A stretch of 64,000 nucleotides of DNA from Pyramidobacter piscolens (GTDB lineage: Bacteria > Synergistota > Synergistia > Synergistales > Dethiosulfovibrionaceae): positions 1-64,000 of the forward strand of contig SFDM01000012.1 of the NCBI GenBank assembly GCA_004558205.1, written 5' to 3'. Below, one piece after another: positions 7,534 through 14,815 of this stretch. Positions within the stretch are counted from its first letter, which is position 1, and the number at the start of each line of letters is the position of its first letter. Made by a program: the position numbers and the translations under genes. The notes beneath the pieces are model-generated. The model had not been told where the DNA came from. It saw only the letters and a program-made list of their open reading frames with translations, and did no database searches.

Positions 7534-8397
7534 TTATGGAGCCACTTTCAGAGCGTGATTTTGGGCGATCAGGTCGAGAAAGACCAGCGGCTCGTCCTTT
7601 TCGTTGCGCAGAGCGTGCGAGTCGCCCGCGCGCGCAATCGTGACAGAGCGCGGTCCCACGATGGTTTCCTTGCCCGTGCCGTCGGTAAAGACGCCCTCAC
7701 CGGAGATGATGATGTAGGTATCTTCGTTGTTGATATGCTTATGAAGGCCAATGGAATCGCCCTTTTTCAGCGTCATCCAGCCGATTTCCTTGATGGCCTG
7801 TTCCTTCGTGGCCTGATCGCGGGTGAAGGAAAACTTGCCGTAAAGCGTCCCTACGCCGCCGGCCACTTTTTGCTTGTCCAGAACGATCAGATCTTCCGCC
7901 GCAAAGCACTGAGGGCAATTTTTCGCGTCGGCCGCGACAACTTTGAGGTCGGCGGCCATGTTCTTGGCGATGATGTCGAGGAAGAGCAGGGGAGCGTCCT
8001 TTTCATTTGCCAGAGCGTGGGACTGCCCGGGGCGGGCGATGGTGACAGCGCCGGGGCCGACGGCGGTCTGAGCGCCGCTTCCGTCGGTGAAGACGCCCTC
8101 GCCTTCGACGATCAGATAGGCGTCTTCATTGTCCTTATGGGCGTGCAGCCCGATTGAAGATCCCTTCTCAAGAGTCATCCAGCCGATTTCCTTGATAGCC
8201 TCGTCGTCGGCAGCCCTGTCTCTGGTAAACGCGAACAGCCCATGCAGCGTGCCCTTGCCGCCGGCCACGTTCTGTTTATCCAGCGCGATGAGCGACTCCG
8301 GCAGGAAGCATTGGCGATTCCTTGAGGCGCCGGCTGCCGCGCCTGAGCAGAATAACGACGCCGCCAGGCATAATGCGATAAACGAACTTTTTAACAT
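7534..8397 (-). CDS. Exported tandem cupin (bicupin) protein
   Basis: 287 residues. A signal peptide (about 1-23) precedes two homologous cupin halves (about 30-150 and 160-280). Each half contains KEIGWMTL, SIGLHxHxxNED, GEGVFTDG and SHALxNEKDxPLxFLD, so the gene arose by internal duplication. HxH plus the later His are candidate metal ligands. Cupins of this small type bind metals and often act as isomerases, dioxygenases or sugar binders; the substrate cannot be told. AAAGGGAGGG precedes the ATG and a strong promoter is at 8436-8464. Confidence 0.8.
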   Translation of the reverse strand: MLKSSFIALCLAASLFCSGAAAGASRNRQCFLPESLIALDKQNVAGGKGTLHGLFAFTRDRAADDEAIKEIGWMTLEKGSSIGLHAHKDNEDAYLIVEGEGVFTDGSGAQTAVGPGAVTIARPGQSHALANEKDAPLLFLDIIAKNMAADLKVVAADAKNCPQCFAAEDLIVLDKQKVAGGVGTLYGKFSFTRDQATKEQAIKEIGWMTLKKGDSIGLHKHINNEDTYIIISGEGVFTDGTGKETIVGPRSVTIARAGDSHALRNEKDEPLVFLDLIAQNHALKVAP

Positions 8398-8435
8398 GAC
8401 AATCCCTCCCTTTGAGATTCTTACACAGCGTCCTT

Positions 8436-8464
8436 AGTGTACCTTAAATTGACATATATTTCAA
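8436..8464 (-). promoter_or_regulatory. Promoter of the bicupin gene
   Basis: Minus strand: TTGAAA (8459-8464), 17-bp spacer, TACACT (8436-8441), about 40 bases before the start. Confidence 0.7.
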
Positions 8465-8554
8465 TCTATATAACGCTAAAAAATGAATTGCCATTTGGCG
8501 TAAAGGTTGTGGGATTGTCGGAGTGGACCGGTTCCTGTTTAGAGAAAACAAGCA

Positions 8555-8605
8555 CACAAAAAAGACGAGAACTGGCCTGTCTCCGAGAGAACAGCCGGTT
8601 CTTTT
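8555..8605 (-). terminator. Probable terminator of the XRE regulator gene
   Basis: Minus strand: an imperfect stem between GAACCGGCTG and CAGGCCAGTTC, followed by CGTCTTTTTTG. It starts right after the stop at 8606. Confidence 0.5.
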
Positions 8606-9034
8606 TTATTCTGCGTCCGCCCTTTTCTTCCGAGGTTCCAATATGGCGCTGCGCAGAAGCCCGGCCAGGACGACGGCCTCACCTCGCGACAGGCGAAGAT
8701 TCAGCAGTTCTGGAATGATATCGGGATCGACCGCGCCGATATCCTTTGCCAGGCGGTCCAGAGCCAGCCCCGTGACAGTCTGAGGCCGGTCCTCCTTGAT
8801 AGGCGCTTTTTCGGGCTCAAACGCCGCAGGCTTGTCCGCCTCGCCGAGCAGATAGGCGCAGGAGACGCCGAGCAGCCGCGAGATCTGAATGAGCTCCGTG
8901 ATACTGGGCGCGCGCGTGCCGTTTTCCCAAAAAGAAACAGTGTAACGAGAGACACCGATAGCGTCTCCTAATTTCTCCTGATTGATCTTGAGCGCTTTGC
9001 GGCACTCAATAAGTCTGTCGCTGAAAACACTCAT
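8606..9034 (-). CDS. XRE-family transcriptional regulator
   Basis: 142 residues. An N-terminal Cro/CI helix-turn-helix (about 6-62) contains NQEKLGDAIGVSRYTVSFWE and the typical LLGVSCAYLLGEAD tail. The remaining residues (about 70-142) are predicted helical and charged, without a recognised domain. The start has GAGGTGAG. It is transcribed away from a sigma70 promoter at 9109-9138, so it may regulate itself or its divergent neighbour, but no operator was identified. Confidence 0.85.
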   Translation of the reverse strand: MSVFSDRLIECRKALKINQEKLGDAIGVSRYTVSFWENGTRAPSITELIQISRLLGVSCAYLLGEADKPAAFEPEKAPIKEDRPQTVTGLALDRLAKDIGAVDPDIIPELLNLRLSRGEAVVLAGLLRSAILEPRKKRADAE

Positions 9035-9108
9035 AATAACTCACCTCAACAAAATTATGATGAGGTTTAGCCACAAAGGGCAAGAAGAAGTTTGGAAGCA
9101 TTGTTGTG

Positions 9109-9138
9109 TTGACAATAATCAGCATCAAGTGCTATTAT
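9109..9138 (+). promoter_or_regulatory. Strong sigma70-type promoter with no intact gene
   Basis: Perfect TTGACA (9109-9114), 18-bp spacer, TATTAT (9133-9138), pointing right. The only recognisable coding downstream is the broken glycosyltransferase start at 9316. Bases 9139-9315 otherwise show nothing but a 30-codon hydrophobic reading frame at 9149. Confidence 0.65.
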
Positions 9139-9315
9139 GCCTGCAAAGATGAATAATATCGTCAAAAAAATATTACTGTCGATTTTGACGCTTATTGTCG
9201 GCGATTATGGGCGTTTGCGGCGTCCCGCGGAAGGTGTGTAAAAAATTTTTCGACCTCGAAAAAAGAACCAACGGAGGCGAGACGCCGTTTATCTGGCAGA
9301 AAGCGAGGCGGGAAA

Positions 9316-9471
9316 ATGAGCGTTCCCCTGTGTTCCATTGTCATTCCGGCCTACCGCGCCGGCAAGACCCTTGCACAAACTCTCGACAGCGTTCGCCTCT
9401 TCGCAGAAGAGCGTGGCTTCATTCCTGTTTACCGCGTCGGCAGCAGCCCTGTGCTGAGCATGGGGAAATAG
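9316..9471 (+). pseudogene. N-terminal remnant of a family 2 glycosyltransferase
   Basis: The ATG at 9316 follows GAGGCGGGA. The first 26 residues, including SIVIPAYRAGKTLAQTLDSV, match the canonical start of GT2 (GT-A fold) glycosyltransferases. The similarity then stops, the frame runs into a TAG at 9469-9471, and its last part overlaps the 3' end of the oppositely oriented dctM. The rest of the gene is missing. This marks a deletion or insertion junction near 9395-9430. Confidence 0.6.
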
Positions 9472-10706
9472 GTGAAGAGCATCAGGCAGATCACCATGGC
9501 GATGAAGGGGGCGAGGATCTCCTTTGAGATGTTTTCCAGGCTTTCGCCCGAGATGGCTGAGGCGACGAACAAATTGATGCCGTAGGGGGGCGAGATGAAG
9601 CCGCAGGCCAGGTTGACGGTGATGATCAGGCCGAAGTGGATGGGGCTGACGCCGATGCTTTTCACGACGGGCAGCAGGATGGGCGTTAGGATGATGACCG
9701 CGGCGATGTTGTCCACGAAACAGCCGATGATCAGCAGGAATACGTTGATGACCAGCAGGAGCAGCATGGGCGTTCCCGTCATGGAACTGAACCAGCTGGC
9801 GATATGGGCAGGAATCTGGGCCATAGCGAGATAGCTGGCGAAAGCCATGGAGAGGCCGATCATGAACTCTGTGGCTCCGTTGATGAGCCCCGCGGAGCGC
9901 AGGCACTCGTAAAGCGCCTTCATGGTCAGCTCTTTATAGACGAACTTGCCGATAATAATGGAATAGACCACGGCGATGACGGCCGCTTCGGTGGGCGTGA
10001 CGACGCCGCCGTAGATGCCGCCCAGGATGATGACGGGCACGAAGAGCGCCCACACGGCCTCTTTGAAGGCTTTCCAGACCGTGGAGAGCTTGGGGCGTTC
10101 GGTCACGCTCACATAGCGGCGCTTCTTGGCCGTGAAATAGCACACGGTCATCAGCGCGAGGCCGATGATGATGCCCGGTATGATGCCCGCGATGAACATG
10201 TCGCCGATGGAGCACTGAGCGACCACGCTGTAGATCACGAAGGGAATGCTGGGCGGGATGATGACGCCGATAGTGCCGGCCGCCGCCGTGATGGCCGCGG
10301 CGAATCCCGCGTCGTACTTGCGTTCCTTCATGGAGGGGACCATGAAGGAGCCGATGGCCGACACCGTGGCGGGGCCTGAGCCGGAGATGGCGGCGAAGAA
10401 CATGCAGGCCAGCACGGTAACCATCGCGAGGCCGCCGGTGATATAGCCTACCAGGCTGTCGGCCAGGTTGACCAGGCGCCTGGAAATGCCGCCGTTGCAC
10501 ATTAGAGCGCCCGCCAGGATGAAGAAGGGAATGGCCAGAAGCGGGAAGGAATCCAGCCCGGTGACGGACTTCTGGGCCAGCATGACCATGGGAATGTCGG
10601 AGGTCAGCCACATGGCGATGGCGGTGGACAGGCCCAGGGTGATGCCGATGGGGATGCTCAGCATGATCATGAAGATCAGCAGCGAAAAGATGAGGAGAGC
10701 TTCCAT
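9429..10706 (-). CDS. dctM: TRAP transporter large membrane subunit DctM
   Basis: 425 residues, the normal DctM length, with about 12 membrane segments. Family features include an N-terminal run ending in SIPIGITLGLS, AISGSGPATVSAIGS, IIPPSIPFVIYS and NLACGFISPPYGINLF. It forms the channel-like subunit that uses a Na+ gradient to import a carboxylate delivered by DctP. It lies 6 bases after dctQ in the order dctP-dctQ-dctM. Its stop abuts the glycosyltransferase remnant, but the C-terminus appears complete. Confidence 0.95.
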   Translation of the reverse strand: MEALLIFSLLIFMIMLSIPIGITLGLSTAIAMWLTSDIPMVMLAQKSVTGLDSFPLLAIPFFILAGALMCNGGISRRLVNLADSLVGYITGGLAMVTVLACMFFAAISGSGPATVSAIGSFMVPSMKERKYDAGFAAAITAAAGTIGVIIPPSIPFVIYSVVAQCSIGDMFIAGIIPGIIIGLALMTVCYFTAKKRRYVSVTERPKLSTVWKAFKEAVWALFVPVIILGGIYGGVVTPTEAAVIAVVYSIIIGKFVYKELTMKALYECLRSAGLINGATEFMIGLSMAFASYLAMAQIPAHIASWFSSMTGTPMLLLLVINVFLLIIGCFVDNIAAVIILTPILLPVVKSIGVSPIHFGLIITVNLACGFISPPYGINLFVASAISGESLENISKEILAPFIAMVICLMLFTYFPMLSTGLLPTR

Positions 10707-10712
10707 GGCGGC

Positions 10713-11210
10713 TTACCCCCTGTTTTCCCGCGCGTCGGCGGGCATTCCGTCTCGGCTGAGCTTCCAGATTTCCACGATCAGCCTGACGCACATCAGAGCG
10801 CATCCCACGGGGACCGAGGCGTAGGGCCAGGTCATGGGCATCTCCAGGGCGGCCGAGGTCTGCTCCGTCTCGTAGAGGAACATGAGCAGGTCCGTGCCGA
10901 GCCAGGCCAGCGCGAAACTGAAAAGGAACCAGACGATCAGGATGAAATACTCGAAACGCTTTCGCGCTGCGCCCTTGATCATATCGGCGAACATCTCCAC
11001 GCGGAAGTGGCTGCGCTCTTTGACGGCGTAGCTGGCGCCGATCCAGGAGAGCCAGAGAAAGACGTAGCGCGCCAGCTCCTCGCTCCAGGAAAGCGAGGCC
11101 GAAAAGACGTAGCGCATGATCACCTGCAAAAAGACCAGGAGAGTCATCAGAGCCATGGTCCAGACCACAAAGTACTCTTCAAAATTATCCAGAAATTTTT
11201 TCACGGTCAT
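10713..11210 (-). CDS. dctQ: TRAP transporter small membrane subunit DctQ
   Basis: 165 residues from the ATG at 11210, preceded by AGGAGG 11 bases upstream. Four membrane segments. LSWSEELARYVFLWLSWIGA is the hallmark DctQ motif, followed by AVKERSHFRVEM. It pairs with DctM. The gene is separated from dctP by a terminator-like hairpin (11231-11264), which should lower its expression relative to the binding protein. Confidence 0.93.
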   Translation of the reverse strand: MTVKKFLDNFEEYFVVWTMALMTLLVFLQVIMRYVFSASLSWSEELARYVFLWLSWIGASYAVKERSHFRVEMFADMIKGAARKRFEYFILIVWFLFSFALAWLGTDLLMFLYETEQTSAALEMPMTWPYASVPVGCALMCVRLIVEIWKLSRDGMPADARENRG

Positions 11211-11230
11211 CGCCGTACAAACCTCCTCGC

Positions 11231-11264
11231 AAAAAAGGCGCTCCCGCATGTCCTGCGGGAGCGC
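11231..11264 (-). terminator. Attenuating hairpin between dctP and dctQ
   Basis: Minus strand: GCGCTCCCGCA pairs perfectly with TGCGGGAGCGC (11-bp stem, 5-nt loop), then CCTTTTTTG. A complete rho-independent terminator inside the operon. Partial read-through would give more DctP than DctQM. Confidence 0.8.
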
Positions 11265-11278
11265 GGCCCTGCGTGAAA

Positions 11279-12262
11279 CTACCTTTGAACCTTACGGGCG
11301 ATGCCCATGATTTCCGCGCCGAGCTGTTTCTCGAACTGCGCGTAGACCGAAGAAGCCGCGTCGACGAAGGGCTTTTTTTCCTCGGGCGTCAGCTCGTTGG
11401 CCTGCATCCCGGCTTTGACGACGTCGGCTTTGAAGTCGCCTTCCATCTTGATCATCATCTCGCGCTGTTTCAGGATCGCGGCGCGGGCGGAATCGGCGAC
11501 CAGGGCACGGAGGTCCTGGGGCAGTTTTTCCATGAACTTTTTGTTGGCGATCAGGATCTCGTAGGAGAACACGTGCCCCGTCTCCGAAACGTACTTCTGT
11601 ACTTCATAGAATTTGCCGTCCACGATCATGGCGTAAGGATTTTCCTGGGCGTCCACGGTGCCCTGCTGAAGCGCCGTGTAAAGCTCGCCCCAGCTCATGG
11701 GCGTGGGGTTGGCTCCCAGCGCTTTGAAGTAGGCCAGGTGCATGGGGTTCTCCATGGTGCGGATCTTCAGGCCCTTCAGGTCCGCGGGCGTCCTGACGGG
11801 CTGGCGGCTGTTGGTGACGTGGCGGAACCCGTTCTCCTGATAGCCCAGCACCCAGAAGCCCTTTTTCATCAGATACTCGTTCAGCTTCACGCCAAGCTCG
11901 CCGTCCACGGCCGCGAAGGCCGCTTCACGGGTCGTGAAAAGGTAGGGGAGGTCCAGCACCTGAATCCTCTTTTCAAAACCCGCCAGGACCGACGTACTGG
12001 GGATCGCCAGCTGGATTGTGCCCATCTGCACGGCCTCGCAGAGCTCGCGGTCGCCGCCGAGCTGGGCGTTGGGATAGAGCTCTACTTTGATCCGGCCGCC
12101 GGACAGCTTTTCGACGGGAGCCGCAAAATATTCTCTCATGGAAACCATGGTGGGATGCGCGTCGGAACTGATGTACCCCACTTTGATCGTGTACTCCGGA
12201 GCCGCGAGGGCCGCCGCCGCACAGAAAACTGTCAATAACGCCGCGGTAAGAATCTTTTTCAT
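11279..12262 (-). CDS. dctP: TRAP transporter solute-binding protein DctP
   Basis: 327 residues from the ATG at 12262 (AGGAGG eight bases upstream). A signal peptide ends at about residue 20 (AAALA). The fold features are those of TRAP DctP proteins: YPNAQLGGDRELCEAVQMG, then LKGLKIRTMENP, where the Arg normally binds the substrate carboxylate, then TALQQGTVDAQENP. The ligand cannot be fixed from sequence. It is the first gene of the dctPQM unit. Confidence 0.94.
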   Translation of the reverse strand: MKKILTAALLTVFCAAAALAAPEYTIKVGYISSDAHPTMVSMREYFAAPVEKLSGGRIKVELYPNAQLGGDRELCEAVQMGTIQLAIPSTSVLAGFEKRIQVLDLPYLFTTREAAFAAVDGELGVKLNEYLMKKGFWVLGYQENGFRHVTNSRQPVRTPADLKGLKIRTMENPMHLAYFKALGANPTPMSWGELYTALQQGTVDAQENPYAMIVDGKFYEVQKYVSETGHVFSYEILIANKKFMEKLPQDLRALVADSARAAILKQREMMIKMEGDFKADVVKAGMQANELTPEEKKPFVDAASSVYAQFEKQLGAEIMGIARKVQR

Positions 12263-12523
12263 CAAAAAAGCCTCCTGAATAAATTGGAAACGTGGCTGCG
12301 CAAGAAAAAAGCCCGGCGGGAAAAGGCCGACCTTTTATTGCTTTACCACTCTGAAGGAGTATTATGGCAGAAAAACGGCGATTTGTGAAGAGCGAAAACG
12401 TAATTTACCATGGCGAAGCTGTAAAAAGTTTTTTCGGTATCATGGGACTGAACTTTCGCGATTCATCGCTAGGGTGTAAAATAATGACGCTGTGAATTTG
12501 AATGATAGGGAGGAATATTCAAG
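12263..12523. other. Intergenic region between divergent dctP and the hydratase-like gene
   Basis: Probably contains both promoters; TAAAAT at 12477-12482 is a candidate -10 for the right-hand gene. A 43-codon frame at 12364-12495 has GAAGGAG before its ATG but resembles no known protein and is not called. Confidence 0.35.
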
Positions 12524-13375
12524 ATGAAATGGTTGAAAAGATTAGCGGTCCTCGTGATCGTCGCTCTGGCTGCGTGCTACGCGCTGGGAGTGTGTCCCTT
12601 TGACGGCGGCGCGGAGAAGATGGCCGCGGCTCTGCTGACGGCTGAGAAAAACGCCGCCGCGACGCCGACGCTTTCCAAGGAGTTCAAGACTACCGACGTG
12701 GAGTTTGGCTATAAAGTCCAGAACGCCTATGTGGACGCCCGCCTAAAAACGGAGAAGATCGCCGGTTACAAGGGCGCTCTGACCGCCAAGCCATTGATGG
12801 AAAAGTTCGGAGCTTCCGATCCGGCCACGGCCGTGCTCTTCGAATCGGGGCGTTTTGCCGAGGGCTCGGTTATCACTCTGAGCCGCAAGGGCATCATGCT
12901 TGAAGAGGAAGTGGGGTTCCGTTTCGGCAAGAAGATCGACAAACCCCTGAAGGACGCAGCCGAGCTGAAGGCCTGCGTCTCCGCCGTGTTCCCCGCCATC
13001 GAGGTGCCTCTGGTGGCCTTCGAGACCCTTAACGGCGTGACCGCCTTCGACATGATCGCCGCTAACGTGGGGTCCTGGGGCTATATCATTGGCACGGAAA
13101 TGCCCCTGGACAATCTGGACCTGAACGCCGTGGAGATGAAGGCCACCTGCAACGGCGAAGCCTTCAACGCCGGCAAGGGCTCGGACGCTCTGGGAGACCA
13201 GTGGAAAGCCCTGCTGTGGATTGTGAACAACGTGGTCAAGCACGGGCGGACCGTGGAGCCCGGCCAGATCGTCATCTCCGGCGCCATGGGCGCCATGAAG
13301 CCCGCTAAACCTGGCTCCTACGCGGTCGATTTCGGCAGCCTGGGAACCATCAGCTTTGAAGTCAAGGCCCAGTAA
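12524..13375 (+). CDS. Membrane-anchored or exported 2-keto-4-pentenoate hydratase-like protein
   Basis: 283 residues. The first 23 residues form a signal anchor or signal peptide (MKWLKRLAVLVIVALAACYA; the Cys could suggest lipidation, but the following residues are not a clear lipobox). The remainder resembles the MhpD/fumarylacetoacetate-hydrolase superfamily: YKVQNAYVDARL, KIAGYKGALTAK, EEEVGFRFGK, FPAIEVPLVAFE and a late GQIVISGAMG. The acidic residues of EEEVGF fit the metal site of the family. Members normally act on catechol-pathway intermediates in the cytoplasm, so an exported form is odd. GGGAGG precedes the start, and no pathway partner is adjacent. Confidence 0.72.
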   Translation: MKWLKRLAVLVIVALAACYALGVCPFDGGAEKMAAALLTAEKNAAATPTLSKEFKTTDVEFGYKVQNAYVDARLKTEKIAGYKGALTAKPLMEKFGASDPATAVLFESGRFAEGSVITLSRKGIMLEEEVGFRFGKKIDKPLKDAAELKACVSAVFPAIEVPLVAFETLNGVTAFDMIAANVGSWGYIIGTEMPLDNLDLNAVEMKATCNGEAFNAGKGSDALGDQWKALLWIVNNVVKHGRTVEPGQIVISGAMGAMKPAKPGSYAVDFGSLGTISFEVKAQ

Positions 13376-13396
13376 CCAATTTCAGTTTGCCACAAA

Positions 13397-13446
13397 AAAA
13401 GAGCGCCGTGAAATGTTCCACGTGGAACATTTCACGGCGCTCTTTT
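13397..13446. terminator. 50-bp perfect palindrome, bidirectional terminator
   Basis: Perfect 25-bp arms (13397-13421 with 13422-13446) with A-run and T-run flanks, 21 bases after the hydratase-like stop. It should terminate that gene and could work in both directions. Its centre is a parS-like site. Confidence 0.8.
13414..13429. promoter_or_regulatory. parS: parS-like ParB-binding site
   Basis: TGTTCCACGTGGAACA is the palindromic 16-mer recognised by chromosomal ParB proteins (TGTTYCACGTGRAACA). Every position fits the consensus. parS sites cluster near the replication origin, and the rpmH-rnpA-yidD-yidC-jag cluster, often origin-proximal, is 19 kb away. It also sits at the centre of a terminator palindrome, so chance cannot be fully excluded. 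No second site was seen in the window. Confidence 0.65.
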
Positions 13447-13473
13447 AAGTTCATTTCTCGGGCTGAAAAGCCA

Positions 13474-13671
13474 GGTCAAAAGATTACAACGCGAAGGGGC
13501 GCAAAGGCCGCAAAGGAAAAATAGACCTAAATTATCAACTAAAACGAATTGGAGTGATGGCGATTTATATGTTTTGCTTGATTTTGCGGTTCTAAAAGTC
13601 TTTCAAGGTTTTCCTTTGCGAACCTTTACGCCCTTTCTCCTCAGTATCTTTGCGTTGAAATCTTTTGACTT
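13474..13671 (-). repeat. Repeat family A, copy A2 (full length)
   Basis: About 198 bp with terminal inverted repeats: left GGTCAAAAGATTACAACGCG, right end the complement of AGTCAAAAGATTTCAACGCA. Inner arms GCGCAAAGGCCGCAAAGGAA and TTCCTTTGCGAACCTTTACG extend the dyad. It is inverted relative to copy A1 (72-248). Non-coding, AT-rich, MITE-like. Confidence 0.75.
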
Positions 13672-13723
13672 TAATGTTGTAGAATCACCACTCATATCAG
13701 TAGGCGGGGCGGTGGCGCTCGAT

Positions 13724-13828
13724 AAACGTCTCAGGTGCGAAGAAGCCTTCCCCCGGCCCAACCGGAGGCGTACATAACGTACGCCTCCGGTTGGGCCGGG
13801 GGAAGGCTTCTTCGCACCTGGGACGTTT
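13724..13828. repeat. Long hairpin: 42-bp perfect inverted repeat
   Basis: Arms 13732-13773 and 13779-13820 are exact reverse complements around a 5-nt loop. Seven further pairs beyond one G-T position (13724-13730 with 13822-13828) extend the stem to 50. It lies just after the GNAT stop, but neither side has a T-run, so an ordinary terminator is doubtful. Confidence 0.85.
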
Positions 13829-13851
13829 CACGAGTGACGCCGGTTGCCCGG

Positions 13852-14346
13852 TCAGTTCGTTCCGACAATAGCGCTCCGGCGTTCGAACATGAGCGTGTCC
13901 AGCCAGCGGCCGAATTTATCTTGGGCGATGCGCTCTCTGTAGCCGATTTCGCGGAAGCCGCAGCTTTTGAAAAGGCGCTGGCTGGCCTCGTTGATCCTGT
14001 GGATGACTGCCAGCAGCGACCAGAATCCGGCCTGTTCGGAGCGGACGATCAGCGCCTGGAGCAGCGCCTTTCCGACGCCTTTTCCCTGTGCCGTTCCGGC
14101 CACGTAGACGCTGACCTCGGCGACGCCTTTATAGACGGCCCGCGCCGATACGTGGGACAAAGCGATCCAGCCCAGCAGGACGCCCGCCTCTTCGGCTGCC
14201 AGGCGGCACTGGGCGATATGTGCCCGGTCCCACTCTTCCCAGGACGGGACCGTGGTCTGAAAGGTCGCCAGCCCCTTTTCCAGAGCTTCGCCGTAAATTC
14301 TCGCCACTGCGACCCAATCCTGCGCGTTCATCTCCCGTATGATCAT
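13852..14346 (-). CDS. GNAT acetyltransferase, phosphinothricin/amino-acid type
   Basis: 164 residues from the ATG at 14346 (GGGAGG upstream). Single GNAT domain: MIIREMNAQDWVAVARIY at the start, the acetyl-CoA loop AQGKGVGKALL (about residue 92) and the late INEASQRLFKSCGFREIGYR typical of the Pat/MnaT subgroup, which acetylates phosphinothricin-like or sulfur amino acids. The substrate is not determinable. Transcribed with or after the MerR gene at 14417, 70 bases away. Confidence 0.87.
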   Translation of the reverse strand: MIIREMNAQDWVAVARIYGEALEKGLATFQTTVPSWEEWDRAHIAQCRLAAEEAGVLLGWIALSHVSARAVYKGVAEVSVYVAGTAQGKGVGKALLQALIVRSEQAGFWSLLAVIHRINEASQRLFKSCGFREIGYRERIAQDKFGRWLDTLMFERRSAIVGTN

Positions 14347-14416
14347 GAAAGGACCTCCCGTCAAGAATTTGCATGCAGAACGAAAAGATTATAGCCGAAT
14401 TTTCTTATTCCGGCGG

Positions 14417-14800
14417 TTATTTTACTCTTTTCAGCTCCTGCTCGGCGGGCTTCACGGTCTTTTCATAGCGGTCGATCTTGGTGTTCAGCCGCGCCAGCGT
14501 GGCCTGCATTTCTTCGATGCGGTCGGCCAGCAGGTTGCGCTGTTCGATCAGAAGTTCCTTGCGCGCCGTGAAGGTCTCGTCACCCTGCTGAAACAGCGAT
14601 ACGTACTCGATCAGCATTTCTATGGGGAGCCCCGCGCTGCGCATGCACTTGATAAACTCGATCCAGCGGCAGTCTGTCTCGTCGTAATCGCGGAGGCCGC
14701 TTTTATTCCGCTTGACCGCCGGAATCAGCCCAATCCGTTCATAATAGCGAAGCGTGTCGTTCGAAAGGTCGTATTTCTTGCTTACTTCCGCTATCAGCAT
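14417..14800 (-). CDS. MerR-family transcriptional regulator
   Basis: 127 residues. An N-terminal MerR winged helix (MLIAEVSKKYDLSNDTLRYYERIGL, shortened here to its key YYERIGL, about 1-70) is followed by a long coiled coil (about 78-115). It has no obvious effector domain and no metal-binding cysteine cluster. It resembles the group that controls aldo/keto reductases and flavodoxins in response to electrophiles. It follows two aldo/keto reductase genes by 15 bases. The 19-bp-spacer promoters at 1909-1939 and 20149-20179 are candidate targets (inference). Confidence 0.9.
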   Translation of the reverse strand: MLIAEVSKKYDLSNDTLRYYERIGLIPAVKRNKSGLRDYDETDCRWIEFIKCMRSAGLPIEMLIEYVSLFQQGDETFTARKELLIEQRNLLADRIEEMQATLARLNTKIDRYEKTVKPAEQELKRVK

Positions 14801-14815
14801 TTTCCCTGCGCTCCC

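Noticed and set aside
9195..9527. 110-codon plus-strand frame over the glycosyltransferase remnant
   Set aside because: A different frame from the recognisable GT2 start, with no ribosome site and overlap of dctM.
12364..12495. 43-codon frame with GAAGGAG before its ATG
   Set aside because: One good ribosome site is not enough; composition is unremarkable and it lies where the promoter of the next gene is expected.
13822..13837. Second parS-like sequence GTTTCACGAGTGAC
   Set aside because: The central CACGTG is broken, so it does not fit the ParB site.
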